Shown here: piece by piece, positions 15,958-24,792 of the stretch
Numbering within the stretch: the first letter of the stretch is position 1
How the letters are laid out: every line of letters begins with the position of its first letter
Source: Bacillota bacterium
Lineage (GTDB): Bacteria; Bacillota; Clostridia; Christensenellales; Aristaeellaceae
Assembly (NCBI GenBank): GCA_023404715.1
Contig: JAEYAR010000170.1
Location: forward strand, 15,520 to 79,519
DNA length: 64,000 nt
Direction: 5' to 3'
Notes under the pieces: generated by a model
Databases searched by the model: none
Told to the model about the DNA's origin: nothing
What the model saw: only the letters and a program-made list of their open reading frames with translations
Position numbers and translations under genes: made by a program

Positions 15958-15987
15958 CATGCCGTTTTCATCTAAGCGTGGTACAAT
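15954..15987 (+). promoter_or_regulatory. Two-component operon promoter with 11-bp direct repeat
   Basis: TTTTCAT at 15954-15960 and again at 15965-15971 (period 11), then ten bases, then TACAAT (15982-15987). The same layout occurs at 18067-18100 in front of the PepSY gene. An 11-bp period and placement in the -35 region fit a binding site for an OmpR-family response regulator, here most likely the one encoded at 16020. Confidence 0.75.
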
Positions 15988-16019
15988 AAAGCGGAGTATT
16001 TGTTTGGGAGGGGATCGCC

Positions 16020-16694
16020 ATGCGCATCCTGCTCGCGGAAGATGAACGCGATCTTTGCGACGTCGTCGCCCGTAAGCTGGCCGAGGAAGGCTATGCCGTG
16101 GATAGCTGCTACGACGGCGAGACGGCCTATGACTACGCCCGCGCCTGCGACTACGACGCCGTCATCCTGGATGTGATGATGCCGCGCCTCGATGGCTTTG
16201 CGCTTCTTGAGCGCCTGCGCGCGGACGGCGTGACCGCGCCCGTGCTCTTTCTCACCGCGCGCGACGCGGTCAGCGACCGGGTAAAGGGGCTGGACCTGGG
16301 CGCAAACGATTACCTCGTCAAGCCCTTCGCCTTTGACGAGCTGCTCGCGCGCCTGCGCGTGCTCACGAGAAAGCATGCCGGCGCAGTGACGGACCGCTTT
16401 GCCTGCGCAGATCTGGTCGTCGACTGCGCGGCGCGCACCGTGCGCCGGGGGGAAGAGCCCGTCGCGCTTACGTCTCGCGAGTTTGCGGTGCTCGAATACC
16501 TCATCCGCAATCAGGGCCGCGTGCTCTCGCGCGAGGCCATCGAAAACCACGTTTGGAATTTCGATTATGCCGGCGGGACGAACGTCGTAGACGTCTATAT
16601 TCGCTGTCTGCGAAAAAAGATCGACGAAAGGTTTGAGCCCAAGCTCCTGCATACCGTGCGTGGCAGCGGCTACGTGCTCAGGGGTTCGCCATGA
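16020..16694 (+). CDS. OmpR-family response regulator
   Basis: 224 aa. The receiver domain spans residues 1-115, with the acidic pocket (LLAEDE), the phosphorylated aspartate in ILDVMMPRLDG, the Thr in FLTAR and the Lys in LVKPF. The winged helix spans about 127-222 (LTSREFAVLEYLIRNQGRVLSREAIENHVW, ending RGSGYVLRGSP). GGGAGGGG precedes the ATG. The stop overlaps the start of the kinase gene as ATGA. Direct repeats in its own promoter and in the PepSY promoter suggest autoregulation and control of that target. Confidence 0.96.
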   Translation: MRILLAEDERDLCDVVARKLAEEGYAVDSCYDGETAYDYARACDYDAVILDVMMPRLDGFALLERLRADGVTAPVLFLTARDAVSDRVKGLDLGANDYLVKPFAFDELLARLRVLTRKHAGAVTDRFACADLVVDCAARTVRRGEEPVALTSREFAVLEYLIRNQGRVLSREAIENHVWNFDYAGGTNVVDVYIRCLRKKIDERFEPKLLHTVRGSGYVLRGSP

Positions 16695-18058
16695 AACGGC
16701 TGTCGATCAAGCTGCGCGTCACGCTGGCGCTGGCGCTCTTCATGGGCGTCATGGCCGCCCTGGCGCTGGCGGCGCTCCTGGCGCTCTCGGGCGGCGTGCT
16801 TCGGGCCGATGCCGGGCGCCAGCTGCTGCGCGTGCTGGAAGAGAACGCGGACGAGGTCGAGTTCGACGACGGCCGGCTCGAGTTCGACGGCGACTTTTCC
16901 TTTTATGCCGGCGGCGTCTATACGCTCGTCTACGATGCCGGCGGGCTGCTCCTGAAGGGGAGCGCCTCCGCCCCGCCGGACGCGGGTCCGGATCGCCTGC
17001 CCCTCTCGGAGGGCCCGCTTCGCACGCTCGATACGCCGGACGGTCCCTGTTACATTAGCGATTTGCGCATCCCCCTCAAGCGCTATGGCGACATATGGCT
17101 GCGCGGCGTGCTGCCCACGGACGGCGCCTCCGGCGCTGTGAACGCCCTCGTGCGCGCCGCCTTTATCGCCCTGCCCCTGTGGGTCGTGCTCGCGAGCCTG
17201 GGCTGTTACCTGCTCATCCGCAGGAGCTTTCGCCCCTTCTCGCGCATGGCGCAGACCGCCTCCGCCATCTCCGAGGGCGCCGACCTTTCCCGCCGCATCG
17301 CGCTCGGGCCCGGGGGCGACGAGCTGCACCGGCTTTCCGACGCTTTCGACCGAATGCTCGGCCGTCTGGAGGCGTCGTTTGACGCGGAGCGGCAGTTCAC
17401 ATCCGACGCCTCGCATGAGCTGCGCACGCCGGTAAGCGTCGTCCTCGCCCAGTGCGAATACGCGCTCGAAAAGGAGCGGAGCGGCGATGAATACGTGCGC
17501 GCGCTGGAGGCCATCCAACGCCAGGGATATCGCATGTCGCGCTTGATCGCCCAGCTGCTGGCCTTTACCCGCCTGGAGCAGCACGCGCAGTCGCTCTGCT
17601 TTGAGGACACGGATCTAACCGCGCTCACCCTCTCGCTCTGCGAAGAAAACGCGCTCCTCGCGCAGCAGGATATCTCGCTGTCATGGCAGCTGAGCCCAGG
17701 CGTACGCGCCCCGGTCGAACGCGCCCTCTACGCGCGCCTCTTCAACAACCTGGTCGGCAACGCCTACCGCTACGGCAGGCCCGGCGGCATCATCCGCGTC
17801 ACATTGGCGCAGGATGCGCGCAGCACGCGCCTGAGCGTGTGCGACGACGGCATCGGCATCGCCCCAGAGGAACAGGAAAAGATCTTCCGCCGTTTTTACC
17901 AGGCGGACGCCGCGCGCTCAGGCGGCGCGGGCGGCATGGGCATGGGGCTGGCGATCGTGCAAAAGATCGCGCAGCTGCACGGCGGCTGCGTGCGCGTGCG
18001 CAGCGCGCCGGACCAGGGCAGCGACTTCACGTTTGAATGGCCGATGCCGCGAAAATAA
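16691..18058 (+). CDS. Sensor histidine kinase
   Basis: 455 aa. Two membrane segments at about 11-33 and 155-180 flank an extracellular sensor of about 120 residues. A HAMP region follows (FRPFSRMAQTASAISEGADLSRRI). The phospho-acceptor is in FTSDASHELRTPVSVVLAQ, and the ATPase domain has the N box (LFNNLVGNAYRYG), G1 (CDDGIGIAPEE), F box and G2 (GGMGMGLAIVQ). It is coupled to the response regulator by ATGA. The sensed signal is unknown. The putative target, a PepSY-domain protein, is secreted, which suggests cell-envelope or protease-related sensing. Confidence 0.96.
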   Translation: MKRLSIKLRVTLALALFMGVMAALALAALLALSGGVLRADAGRQLLRVLEENADEVEFDDGRLEFDGDFSFYAGGVYTLVYDAGGLLLKGSASAPPDAGPDRLPLSEGPLRTLDTPDGPCYISDLRIPLKRYGDIWLRGVLPTDGASGAVNALVRAAFIALPLWVVLASLGCYLLIRRSFRPFSRMAQTASAISEGADLSRRIALGPGGDELHRLSDAFDRMLGRLEASFDAERQFTSDASHELRTPVSVVLAQCEYALEKERSGDEYVRALEAIQRQGYRMSRLIAQLLAFTRLEQHAQSLCFEDTDLTALTLSLCEENALLAQQDISLSWQLSPGVRAPVERALYARLFNNLVGNAYRYGRPGGIIRVTLAQDARSTRLSVCDDGIGIAPEEQEKIFRRFYQADAARSGGAGGMGMGLAIVQKIAQLHGGCVRVRSAPDQGSDFTFEWPMPRK

Positions 18059-18066
18059 AAAAAGCG

Positions 18067-18100
18067 TTTTCATCTTCTCTTCATCTTCGTTTGCTACAAT
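18067..18100 (+). promoter_or_regulatory. PepSY promoter with 11-bp direct repeat
   Basis: TTTTCAT (18067-18073) and TCTTCAT (18078-18084), period 11, then ten bases, then TACAAT (18095-18100) with an extended TGC. Spacing of repeats and -10 is identical to that at 15954-15987, so both promoters are probably controlled by the same response regulator. Confidence 0.75.
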
Positions 18101-18132
18101 GGCCCTATCAACAAACGAAGGGAGTCTGTATC

Positions 18133-18663
18133 ATGAAAACACGTTCGATTCTAATGCGGATATCCGCCCTGGCCCTGAGCCTTGGTCTGCTCGCCTTTGC
18201 CGGCGCGGCGATCGCCGAGCAGACGGGCCGCATCACATTGGGCGAGGCGGTCGATATGGCCGTAGCCCAAACCGGCCGCGCGCAAGAAGAGCTCACCGTC
18301 ACGAAGGCACGCCTTGAGCGCGAGGACGGCGCCTGGGTCTACAACGTCAAGCTGACCGCCGGCAAGGACAAGTACGAGTACGACCTGCGCGCCGAAGACG
18401 GCAGCGTCGTCTCCCTCTCCGAAAAGGCCGACGCCGCCGCGCGGCAGAGCGCTAACCCGATCACCCGTGAAGAGGCCGTTTCCCTCGCGCTAGCGCGCGT
18501 GCCCGGCGCACAGGAGCGCGACATTCGCATCAAGACGGACAGGGAGGATGGACGCGACGTCTATGAGGGCGACATTCTCTTCGGCGGTCGCGAATACGAT
18601 TTTGAGATTGACGCCGAGACTGGCGCCTTCCTCGAATGGGAAGAGGAAGCGGCGAACAAGTAA
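18133..18663 (+). CDS. Secreted protein with two PepSY domains
   Basis: 176 aa. A signal peptide (about 28 residues, ending AGAAIA before EQTG) precedes two PepSY-type repeats. Each has a helix followed by strands: ITLGEAVDMAVAQTG to YEYDLRAEDGSVVSLSEK, and ITREEAVSLALARVPGA to YDFEIDAETGAFLEWEEE. PepSY domains are found in protease propeptides and secreted inhibitor-like proteins. AAGGGAG precedes the ATG at 18133. It follows the two-component operon and carries the same promoter repeats, so it is probably a regulon member. A terminator follows at 18678. Confidence 0.92.
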   Translation: MKTRSILMRISALALSLGLLAFAGAAIAEQTGRITLGEAVDMAVAQTGRAQEELTVTKARLEREDGAWVYNVKLTAGKDKYEYDLRAEDGSVVSLSEKADAAARQSANPITREEAVSLALARVPGAQERDIRIKTDREDGRDVYEGDILFGGREYDFEIDAETGAFLEWEEEAANK

Positions 18664-18665
18664 AA

Positions 18666-19847
18666 TTATCCCTCGACAGAGCGGTCTTTACCGCTCTTTT
18701 TTGCTTCATAGAGCGCATGGTCCGCCCGCGAAATCTCCGCGGAGACGCGCCCATCCGCCGGCGGCACGCCCCAATGCCAGCCGATGCTGACCCGCACCGC
18801 GTCGTAAAACATGCCTTGCCCGTCCCGTAGGCACAGACCGCGCACGTGCGCGCATAGCTCGTCTGCGAGCCGCGCCGCTTGCTGCTGCGTCAAACCCGCC
18901 GAAAAAAACGCGAACTCTTCGCCGCCGTAGCGCACGATGAGGGTGTCCTCAAACTCCTGCCCCGCGCGCCTGAGCACCTCGGCCACCTCTCGTATACAGC
19001 GATCGCCCATCTGATGCCCGTGCGCATCGTTGAACGCCTTAAAATCGTCGATGTCGATCATCAGCGTGGCAAAGGATACGCCCTCCTGGCGGCAGCGCTC
19101 ATACAACGCGGGTAGCGCGCCGTCGAGCACGCGGCGGTTGGATAGGCCCGTCAGTTCATCCGTATCCACCAAATACCGTAGCCGCGCGTTGATGCGCTCG
19201 ATCTCTTCCTTTTGGCGTGTCATAATCAGGCGGGCGCGCACTTCATCGACCTTATAGGCATAGCGTGTGGAGGCAATCGCGATGGCCGTAATGGCCATAA
19301 ACGTCGTATTCAGGTAGTTGCCCGTGTTGTTGACAGCTTCCGGCTGAAACCTGGTAAAAAAGACGAGCAACAATATCTGACTGATCCCGAAGATGAAGGC
19401 GCTTTGCGCAGGCCGCAGGCGTGCGAGCACCGCCACCGCCATGACGAGCGTGACGTATACGCTGACGTTCTCGGTCACGCGCTGATCGTAGAGCGTGATG
19501 AACGTCCCCCAGAGGCACAGGAACAAAACGTAAACGGCTTGCCCGTTCAGGATCAATCGCGCCCGCGCCTGCGTGTCGTCCCGGTGCACAAAAAAGAAGA
19601 GATAGGCGGCAGCCGAAAATGCGAAAAGCGATAGGTACATCGCCAAATAGACTTGCCGGGATGGCGTAATGAGCCCGCCCCGCACCGTAAACAGGACGAT
19701 TACGTTTACCAGCTCCGCCACCGCGATGAACGGCAGGATGATTTTAAATGCCGCGCATACGTCGCGCGCATCCTCAGTATCGACGATCTGCGTCACCTCG
19801 GGCTCTACTTCGTTGAACTTATTCCAAATCTCTTTGATCTTCTCCAA
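18666..19847 (-). CDS. Membrane-bound diguanylate cyclase (GGDEF)
   Basis: About 393 aa from a TTG start. About six membrane segments span residues 35-205. A linker helix and then a GGDEF domain follow at about 220-390. The active-site motif is YGGEEF (GGEEF form, compatible with activity), preceded by DTDELTGLSNRRVLDGALP and MIDIDDFKAFNDAHGHQMGD. It makes the second messenger c-di-GMP from GTP. The start is set at TTG 19847 because GAGGGAGG lies eight bases upstream; an ATG at 19922 gives 25 extra residues without a site. There is no RxxD inhibitory site at the usual place. It is a single gene. Confidence 0.9.
   Translation of the reverse strand: MEKIKEIWNKFNEVEPEVTQIVDTEDARDVCAAFKIILPFIAVAELVNVIVLFTVRGGLITPSRQVYLAMYLSLFAFSAAAYLFFFVHRDDTQARARLILNGQAVYVLFLCLWGTFITLYDQRVTENVSVYVTLVMAVAVLARLRPAQSAFIFGISQILLLVFFTRFQPEAVNNTGNYLNTTFMAITAIAIASTRYAYKVDEVRARLIMTRQKEEIERINARLRYLVDTDELTGLSNRRVLDGALPALYERCRQEGVSFATLMIDIDDFKAFNDAHGHQMGDRCIREVAEVLRRAGQEFEDTLIVRYGGEEFAFFSAGLTQQQAARLADELCAHVRGLCLRDGQGMFYDAVRVSIGWHWGVPPADGRVSAEISRADHALYEAKKSGKDRSVEG
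18678..18702 (+). terminator. Terminator of the PepSY gene
   Basis: AGAGCGGT (18678-18685) and ACCGCTCT (18690-18697) around CTTT, followed by a T run. On the other strand the same bases encode the last residues of the diguanylate cyclase, so the hairpin lies within a coding end. Confidence 0.9.
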
Positions 19848-20044
19848 CCTTATGCCTCCCTCGCCGCGGTACAATGCGCCTTTTTCCCATATTATTTTAC
19901 CACACGTTCGGCCCGCGCACAACCGATGTCCGCGAAACCGGCTGAATCGGCATATTTAACGGCAAAAAGCGGCATCCTATCGCCAAATGAGGGCAACCTC
20001 TTTTCATATAGACCACTGATTTCGAAAAATGAAGGAGCGTTTCG

Positions 20045-20770
20045 ATGCTGACGGTTTTTATTCGCACCATCCTGCTGTTTGGGCTGACGGTACTGGTCAT
20101 CCGGGCGATGGGCAAGCGCCAGCTCGCGCAGCTGCAGCCCTTTGAGGTCGTCATTACGCTGATGATCGCAGAGCTCGCCGCCGTGCCCATGGGCGATGTG
20201 GGCATTTCGCTGTTCAGCGGCGTCGTCTCCATCCTCACGCTGCTCTTTTTGCACAGCCTGATCACCATCTTTTCCTTTCGCAGCCAACGCTTCCGCGCAT
20301 TTTTATGCGGCAAGCCCAGCGTGCTCATCCGAAAGGGAAAGATACAGCTCTCAGAACTGGAACGCCTGTGCTTTGACCTCAACGACCTGATCGAGGGCAT
20401 CCGTTCTCAAGGCATCCTCAACATCGCCGACGTCGACACCGCCCTGCTAGAGACGAACGGAACGCTCACCGCCTTTCAAAGCGCGCAGGCGCGGCCCGTC
20501 ACGCCTGCGGATATGAACCTCGCCGTCGATTATGAAGGGATTCCCCTCCTGCTCGTGCTCGACGGCGTCGTGCAGACGGAGGCGCTGCGCTTGGGCGGCT
20601 TTGACGAAAAATGGCTCGCTCAAACGCTTTCGTCCCTCGGATTTCAAAACCCGAGGGACGTGCTGATATGCTCTTTGGATACGCAGGGCAAGATCTACGT
20701 ACAGTCGCGCGGCAAGGATGCGCGGCTTTGCGTACGTCAGGTGTTAAAGCCCGAGCAGGTGAGGTGGTAA
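20045..20770 (+). CDS. YetF-family membrane protein (DUF421)
   Basis: 241 aa. Three membrane segments lie in residues 1-80 (the first contains LLFGLTVLVIRAMGKRQLAQLQPFEVVITLMIAELAAVPM, the hallmark of the family). Two small cytoplasmic domains follow, containing LCGKPSVLIRKGKIQLSEL, DLIEGIRSQGILNIADVDTALLETNGTLTAF and a C-terminal extra strand segment. Family members in Bacillus occur in the spore or cell membrane; their biochemical role is unclear. AAGGAG precedes the ATG. The DUF4363 gene starts three bases after its stop, a common pairing in Clostridia. Confidence 0.92.
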   Translation: MLTVFIRTILLFGLTVLVIRAMGKRQLAQLQPFEVVITLMIAELAAVPMGDVGISLFSGVVSILTLLFLHSLITIFSFRSQRFRAFLCGKPSVLIRKGKIQLSELERLCFDLNDLIEGIRSQGILNIADVDTALLETNGTLTAFQSAQARPVTPADMNLAVDYEGIPLLLVLDGVVQTEALRLGGFDEKWLAQTLSSLGFQNPRDVLICSLDTQGKIYVQSRGKDARLCVRQVLKPEQVRW

Positions 20771-20773
20771 GAC

Positions 20774-21157
20774 ATGAAGCAGCGCATCATTCTCGTCATT
20801 CTACTGCCGCTTTTGATCGTAGGCGCCGGGATCACCTCCATGCTCTATACGAAGGGAGTATCAGACGCTTTGCTCCTCTCCTGCGAGCTCACGCGCCAGG
20901 CGATCCGCGAGGAGGAATATCCCCTCGCCGCCGAACGCATCGAGGATATGCAAAACGATTGGCTGAACCGGCGCGAAAGGTTGCGGCTGTTGATCGACCA
21001 CCCGGACATCGACCAGGTCACGCAGATGCTCAAGGGGATTGCCGCTAGCGTGGAGGCTAAGGAACAGGGCGAGGCCCTCTTGCACGCGGCGCTGCTCGAC
21101 GAGGCGCTGCGCCATCTCTCGCACCGCGACGCGCCCACGCTGTCGAACATCCTCTAA
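20774..21157 (+). CDS. DUF4363 family protein
   Basis: 127 aa. One N-terminal membrane segment (IILVILLPLLIVGAGITSMLY) anchors an extracellular helical domain with a repeated Glu/Arg-rich pattern (LTRQAIREEEYPLAAERIEDMQNDWLNRRERL) typical of DUF4363. It follows the YetF gene by three bases and presumably works with it at the membrane. The function is not established. Its 3' end overlaps the convergent solute-binding gene by four bases, so no separate terminator is present. Confidence 0.88.
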   Translation: MKQRIILVILLPLLIVGAGITSMLYTKGVSDALLLSCELTRQAIREEEYPLAAERIEDMQNDWLNRRERLRLLIDHPDIDQVTQMLKGIAASVEAKEQGEALLHAALLDEALRHLSHRDAPTLSNIL

Positions 21158-23334
21158 AGCTCCATCCGCCACATGGCCGCCTTTCTTTCCATCTCCTGCG
21201 CCGCCTGCCGCGCGCTGAGCCCGCCGCTCAGGAAGCGCTTACAGATGTCCTCAAGCTCGCCAAAGCCGTCCTTCAAAAGGCTGCGCCGTAGGGATTTTGC
21301 GCCAAAGTCGAGATGAGCAGTAAGGGGGCGAAGGGCTGCGACGTCGTCCGGCCCGAAGCGCCAGCGGTCGGTGCGCTCCCAATTCACCTCCCACGCCTCC
21401 ATCTTCGCAAGCACCGCTTCAAGCCCGGCGCGGTCCGCCGGGTCCGCCGTATAGATCTGTGCGCGCAGGGCGTCGCGGTCTTGCTTTCGTTCCTCGTAGC
21501 CCTCCTGCCATGTGACGAACTCCAAAGGATCGTTTTGACCGGGGCGCAGGATGTAGCCCGCGAGCACCGGGGGCTGCGTCGCCGTCAACGCTAGAAACCG
21601 GATCGCGGCCTCCTTGTTCTTGCTGTTCGGGTTGAGAATGTACACGTCCATCTCGGCGGTCACGGCCTGCGGCGCCCCCTCAAACGCAGCGGGCCAGGGA
21701 AAAATCGCGCCCGGCCGTTGGATCTCCTCTTGCGAATGCAGCGCAAGGTCGTATCGCGTGTCGAGCAGCGCGTTCTGCTGATAGAGCAAATCGTCGCCGC
21801 AGCCCTGCAGCTCCTGTGGCTCGGGCAGGCCAGCGATGGCCTCGAGCAGGGAGATAAACGCCGGCGTGTCAAAGCGGACGCTCTCGCCTCGCGCCTCCGC
21901 GGCCGATACGTACTGATGCAAGGCCATCTGCAGCGCCAACGTCGCGTAATCCGCCTCGTCAATGGCGCTCAGGTTGATCGCATAGTCGAGCACGTAATCC
22001 TCGTGCTCGCCGCCGTACAGCTCTCGCCAGCGCGTTACCATCTCCACGTATTCGAGCACGGTCCGCGGCGGGCCGTCGAAGCCAAACTGCGATAGCAGCG
22101 CCTCGTTTGCCCGCATCAGGTCAAGCCGCACCGCGTAGGGCACCGCGTAGGGTACGCCCTCACGGGCGAGATATGCCTGCGCGCTCTCGTACATCAGGGC
22201 CGTCGCTTCGCGCAGGGCCGGGGTATCCAACGGTTCGGCAAAGCCCTGGTCGATCAGCGCGCTTACGTCGTGCATCCCCCCCAGCCGGAAGATATCGACC
22301 GCGTCTTCGCCGCTTCGCACGGCCTGCGCGATTTCCTCCGCGGTGTAGGGGGTCCATGTGCTGACGACCGGTATGTCGGGATAGGCCCGCGTAAACGCGG
22401 CCTCCGCCTCCTTCCCGCCGTTCGTGCCCGAGATGCGCAGCGGGGTCTTGCACGCGTCCTCCGGCGCGGTGCTGCGCACGCTCAAGCACGTCCACTTCGA
22501 AAGCAGCACAAAACCATCCGGCGCTAAAAACGCTACGTCATCTACGCTAGGCGCATATACGTCAGGCAAGTAATTGACCGTCGTGAGCGCGCCGTCCTCC
22601 CCCACCAGCATCACCTGTCCCTCGCTGTAGACGTAGACCGCGTCGCCCGCGGGATCATATACCGCCGCGCATACGCGGCTGAGGGGCAGGTCGCACAGCG
22701 TGCGCAGCACGTTCCCCTCTTCGTCCAGCACGCACACGCGCGGATCGCTTTGGACGCTCATCGCCAGCGTCGCGAGCAGCTCTCCATCCCGATAGGCGCA
22801 CAGGCTCGAAAGCGCAGGCACGTCGAGCACGCGCACAGCGCCGTCCGAGAGGGAGAGGCTGACCCATTGCTTGCCCGATTCGCTCAGCGCATAGAGCATA
22901 TCGCCGGTCACGACGGGCATTTTCAGCGTCATGATGCCCGCCTGGCGCAGCGCGCTAAAGTCCGGCGTCAGAAAGGGCGTAAACCCCTCCTCTTCCCAGC
23001 GCCAGACGGTATCGTCGGGCACGGAGATCATGTACAGCCGCTCGCCGTCTCCAGCGAGCGTGGGCGTGAAGGGATCGTTCAGCAGCCCGCCGGTTTCCAT
23101 AACCGGCTGGGGCTGCGCCTCCCCGGGCGCGAGACGGTAGAGCGTATGCTCGAATCCCGACTCGAGGATGTAGAGGATGCCGTCCACCGCCTCGACGCTG
23201 ATTGCTTCCGGGCTGGTGGTCACATCGCCGTCTCGCTGCGTCTGGTCAAAGTACACAGCATCCTGCGCCGCGCCAGCCGAAACCGCCGCAGCGAGCAGCA
23301 GCACGATCAAAATGATAAGCCCTCCGCGCTTCAT
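21154..23334 (-). CDS. Secreted extracellular solute-binding protein with N-terminal propeller-like domain
   Basis: 726 aa. A signal peptide (MKRGGLIILIVLLLAAAVSAGA) is followed by about 290 residues of short strand repeats (for example EAVDGILYILESG, AGDGERLYMISVPDDTVWRW, DPAGDAVYVYSEGQVMLVGEDG) that resemble a beta-propeller. Residues about 300-640 resemble the family 1 solute-binding domain (FTRAYPDIPVVSTWTPYTAEEIAQAVRSGEDAVDIFRL, EMDVYILNPNSKNKEAAIRFL). AAGGAGG precedes the ATG at 23334. No ABC permease or ATPase genes are nearby, so it may act as a sensor or scavenger. There is no lipobox cysteine. The fusion is unusual. Confidence 0.82.
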   Translation of the reverse strand: MKRGGLIILIVLLLAAAVSAGAAQDAVYFDQTQRDGDVTTSPEAISVEAVDGILYILESGFEHTLYRLAPGEAQPQPVMETGGLLNDPFTPTLAGDGERLYMISVPDDTVWRWEEEGFTPFLTPDFSALRQAGIMTLKMPVVTGDMLYALSESGKQWVSLSLSDGAVRVLDVPALSSLCAYRDGELLATLAMSVQSDPRVCVLDEEGNVLRTLCDLPLSRVCAAVYDPAGDAVYVYSEGQVMLVGEDGALTTVNYLPDVYAPSVDDVAFLAPDGFVLLSKWTCLSVRSTAPEDACKTPLRISGTNGGKEAEAAFTRAYPDIPVVSTWTPYTAEEIAQAVRSGEDAVDIFRLGGMHDVSALIDQGFAEPLDTPALREATALMYESAQAYLAREGVPYAVPYAVRLDLMRANEALLSQFGFDGPPRTVLEYVEMVTRWRELYGGEHEDYVLDYAINLSAIDEADYATLALQMALHQYVSAAEARGESVRFDTPAFISLLEAIAGLPEPQELQGCGDDLLYQQNALLDTRYDLALHSQEEIQRPGAIFPWPAAFEGAPQAVTAEMDVYILNPNSKNKEAAIRFLALTATQPPVLAGYILRPGQNDPLEFVTWQEGYEERKQDRDALRAQIYTADPADRAGLEAVLAKMEAWEVNWERTDRWRFGPDDVAALRPLTAHLDFGAKSLRRSLLKDGFGELEDICKRFLSGGLSARQAAQEMERKAAMWRMEL

Positions 23335-23505
23335 ACGCGCCTCCTTCCGGCCTGCCGCGCGGGCAGGCCGTCTGTTTTCTATATTATAAAGACGCCGGAA
23401 GGGTGGGCAAGGTTCCCAGAAATGGAAAAGTCGACAGCATTTTTCGCGCATGCTTTAGAATGCAAGCTGACGGTCTCGTGATGGTTTCTCGCAAAATTAA
23501 AATAT

Positions 23506-23532
23506 AAAAAGTCCCCCTGCGCGAGGGACTTT
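23506..23532 (-). terminator. Terminator of the alcohol dehydrogenase gene
   Basis: AAAGTCCC (23508-23515) pairs with GGGACTTT (23525-23532). On the minus strand it ends in TTTTTATATTTT. It lies 21 bases after the dehydrogenase stop. Confidence 0.85.
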
Positions 23533-23553
23533 GGATGGAGGCTCGGCGCGCAT

Positions 23554-24684
23554 CTATGGCTTGAGCACGACCTTGATGCAGCCCTCCTGCTTTTTGTCAA
23601 AGACTTCGTACCCCCTCACGCCCTCGTCCAGGCGCAGGCGGTGGGTGATGATGTCGGTTGCGTCGAATTTACCCTCCCGGATCAGCTTCAAAATGGGCTC
23701 CACATAGCGTTGGGCCGGGCATTGGCCCATCTTCAGCGTCACATTCCTGGAAAAGAAATTGCCAAGCGGAAAAAGGTTGTAGCGTCCGCCGTATACCCCG
23801 ATCATGACCACGGTGCCGCACTTGCGCACCGCCTCGCTGCTCATCTCGATAGCCGCCTTGCTGCCGCCCTGGAGCTTGAGCGCGGTCTCCACCTTTTCCA
23901 TCGCAGACATTTTGCCGTCCATGCCGACGCAGTCGATGACTACGTCGGCGCCGCCGTGGGTCAGCTCCTTGAGGTAAAGGCCGGTGTTGTCGTGCTCCTC
24001 GAAATTTACAGTCTCCACGCCGGGGTAAGAGGCGGCATGCTTCAGGCGGTAGCCGACGTTATCTACGGCGATGACCCGCCTGGCCCCCTCGTAGAGGGCC
24101 CACTTCATGCTCAGCAGGCCGACCGGTCCGCATCCCAAGACGATCACCGTGTCCCCGCGCTTCACGCCGCCCTGCTCCACGCCCCAGCGGGATGTGGGCA
24201 GGATATCGGTGGTGAAGAGAACCTGCTCGTCGGTGAGTTCCTCCGGCACCTTCACCGGGCCTACATTGGCGTAAGGCACCCGCAGGTACTCGGCCTGGCC
24301 CCCGGCGTAATCTCCAAAGTTTTTAGAGTAGCCAAGCAGTCCTCCGGCCTCCCCGTTGGGGTTGGAATGGTCGCACTGGGAAAACTCTCCCGCGTCACAA
24401 AAGACGCAGTGACCGCAGGCTACGGGAAAGGGGATCACCACCCGGTCGCCCTTTTTCACCTTCTTTACGCCTTTGCCGCATTCCTCCACGATGCCCATGG
24501 TTTCATGGCCCATCACGTAGCCTGGATACATGCCCGTCACCGTGCCGTGGATGAGATGTAGGTCGGAACCGCAGATGGCCGTGGAGGTCACCTTGACGAT
24601 CACGTCGTCGTCGCGCTCCAGCTTTGGGTCCCGCACCTCCTTCACCGCTACGTTGCGGACGCCCTCAAAAACGACTGCTTTCAT
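23554..24684 (-). CDS. Zinc-dependent alcohol dehydrogenase (formaldehyde/threonine dehydrogenase-like)
   Basis: 376 aa medium-chain dehydrogenase. The catalytic zinc site uses Cys in STAICGSDLHLIHG and His-Glu in VMGHETMGIVEE. The structural zinc site has four cysteines in CGHCVFCDAGEFSQCD. The NAD-binding site is VIVLGCGPVGLLSMKWA. The long insert ending in GSKAAIEMSSEAVRKCGTVVMIGVYGG resembles the glutathione-independent formaldehyde dehydrogenase subgroup. GAGGAGGG precedes the ATG at 24684; six earlier in-frame codons lack a site. It is a single gene with a terminator. The substrate is not determined. Confidence 0.93.
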   Translation of the reverse strand: MKAVVFEGVRNVAVKEVRDPKLERDDDVIVKVTSTAICGSDLHLIHGTVTGMYPGYVMGHETMGIVEECGKGVKKVKKGDRVVIPFPVACGHCVFCDAGEFSQCDHSNPNGEAGGLLGYSKNFGDYAGGQAEYLRVPYANVGPVKVPEELTDEQVLFTTDILPTSRWGVEQGGVKRGDTVIVLGCGPVGLLSMKWALYEGARRVIAVDNVGYRLKHAASYPGVETVNFEEHDNTGLYLKELTHGGADVVIDCVGMDGKMSAMEKVETALKLQGGSKAAIEMSSEAVRKCGTVVMIGVYGGRYNLFPLGNFFSRNVTLKMGQCPAQRYVEPILKLIREGKFDATDIITHRLRLDEGVRGYEVFDKKQEGCIKVVLKP

Positions 24685-24792
24685 ACGCCGCCCTCCTCGC
24701 ATTTTTCTTATGCTTTACAAAGAGCAGGCGTCCTATGCTTTCCCAGTGCCCTAAAGGCGGTTTCATGATCGCCCAGCTTGCGCGCCCGCCCG

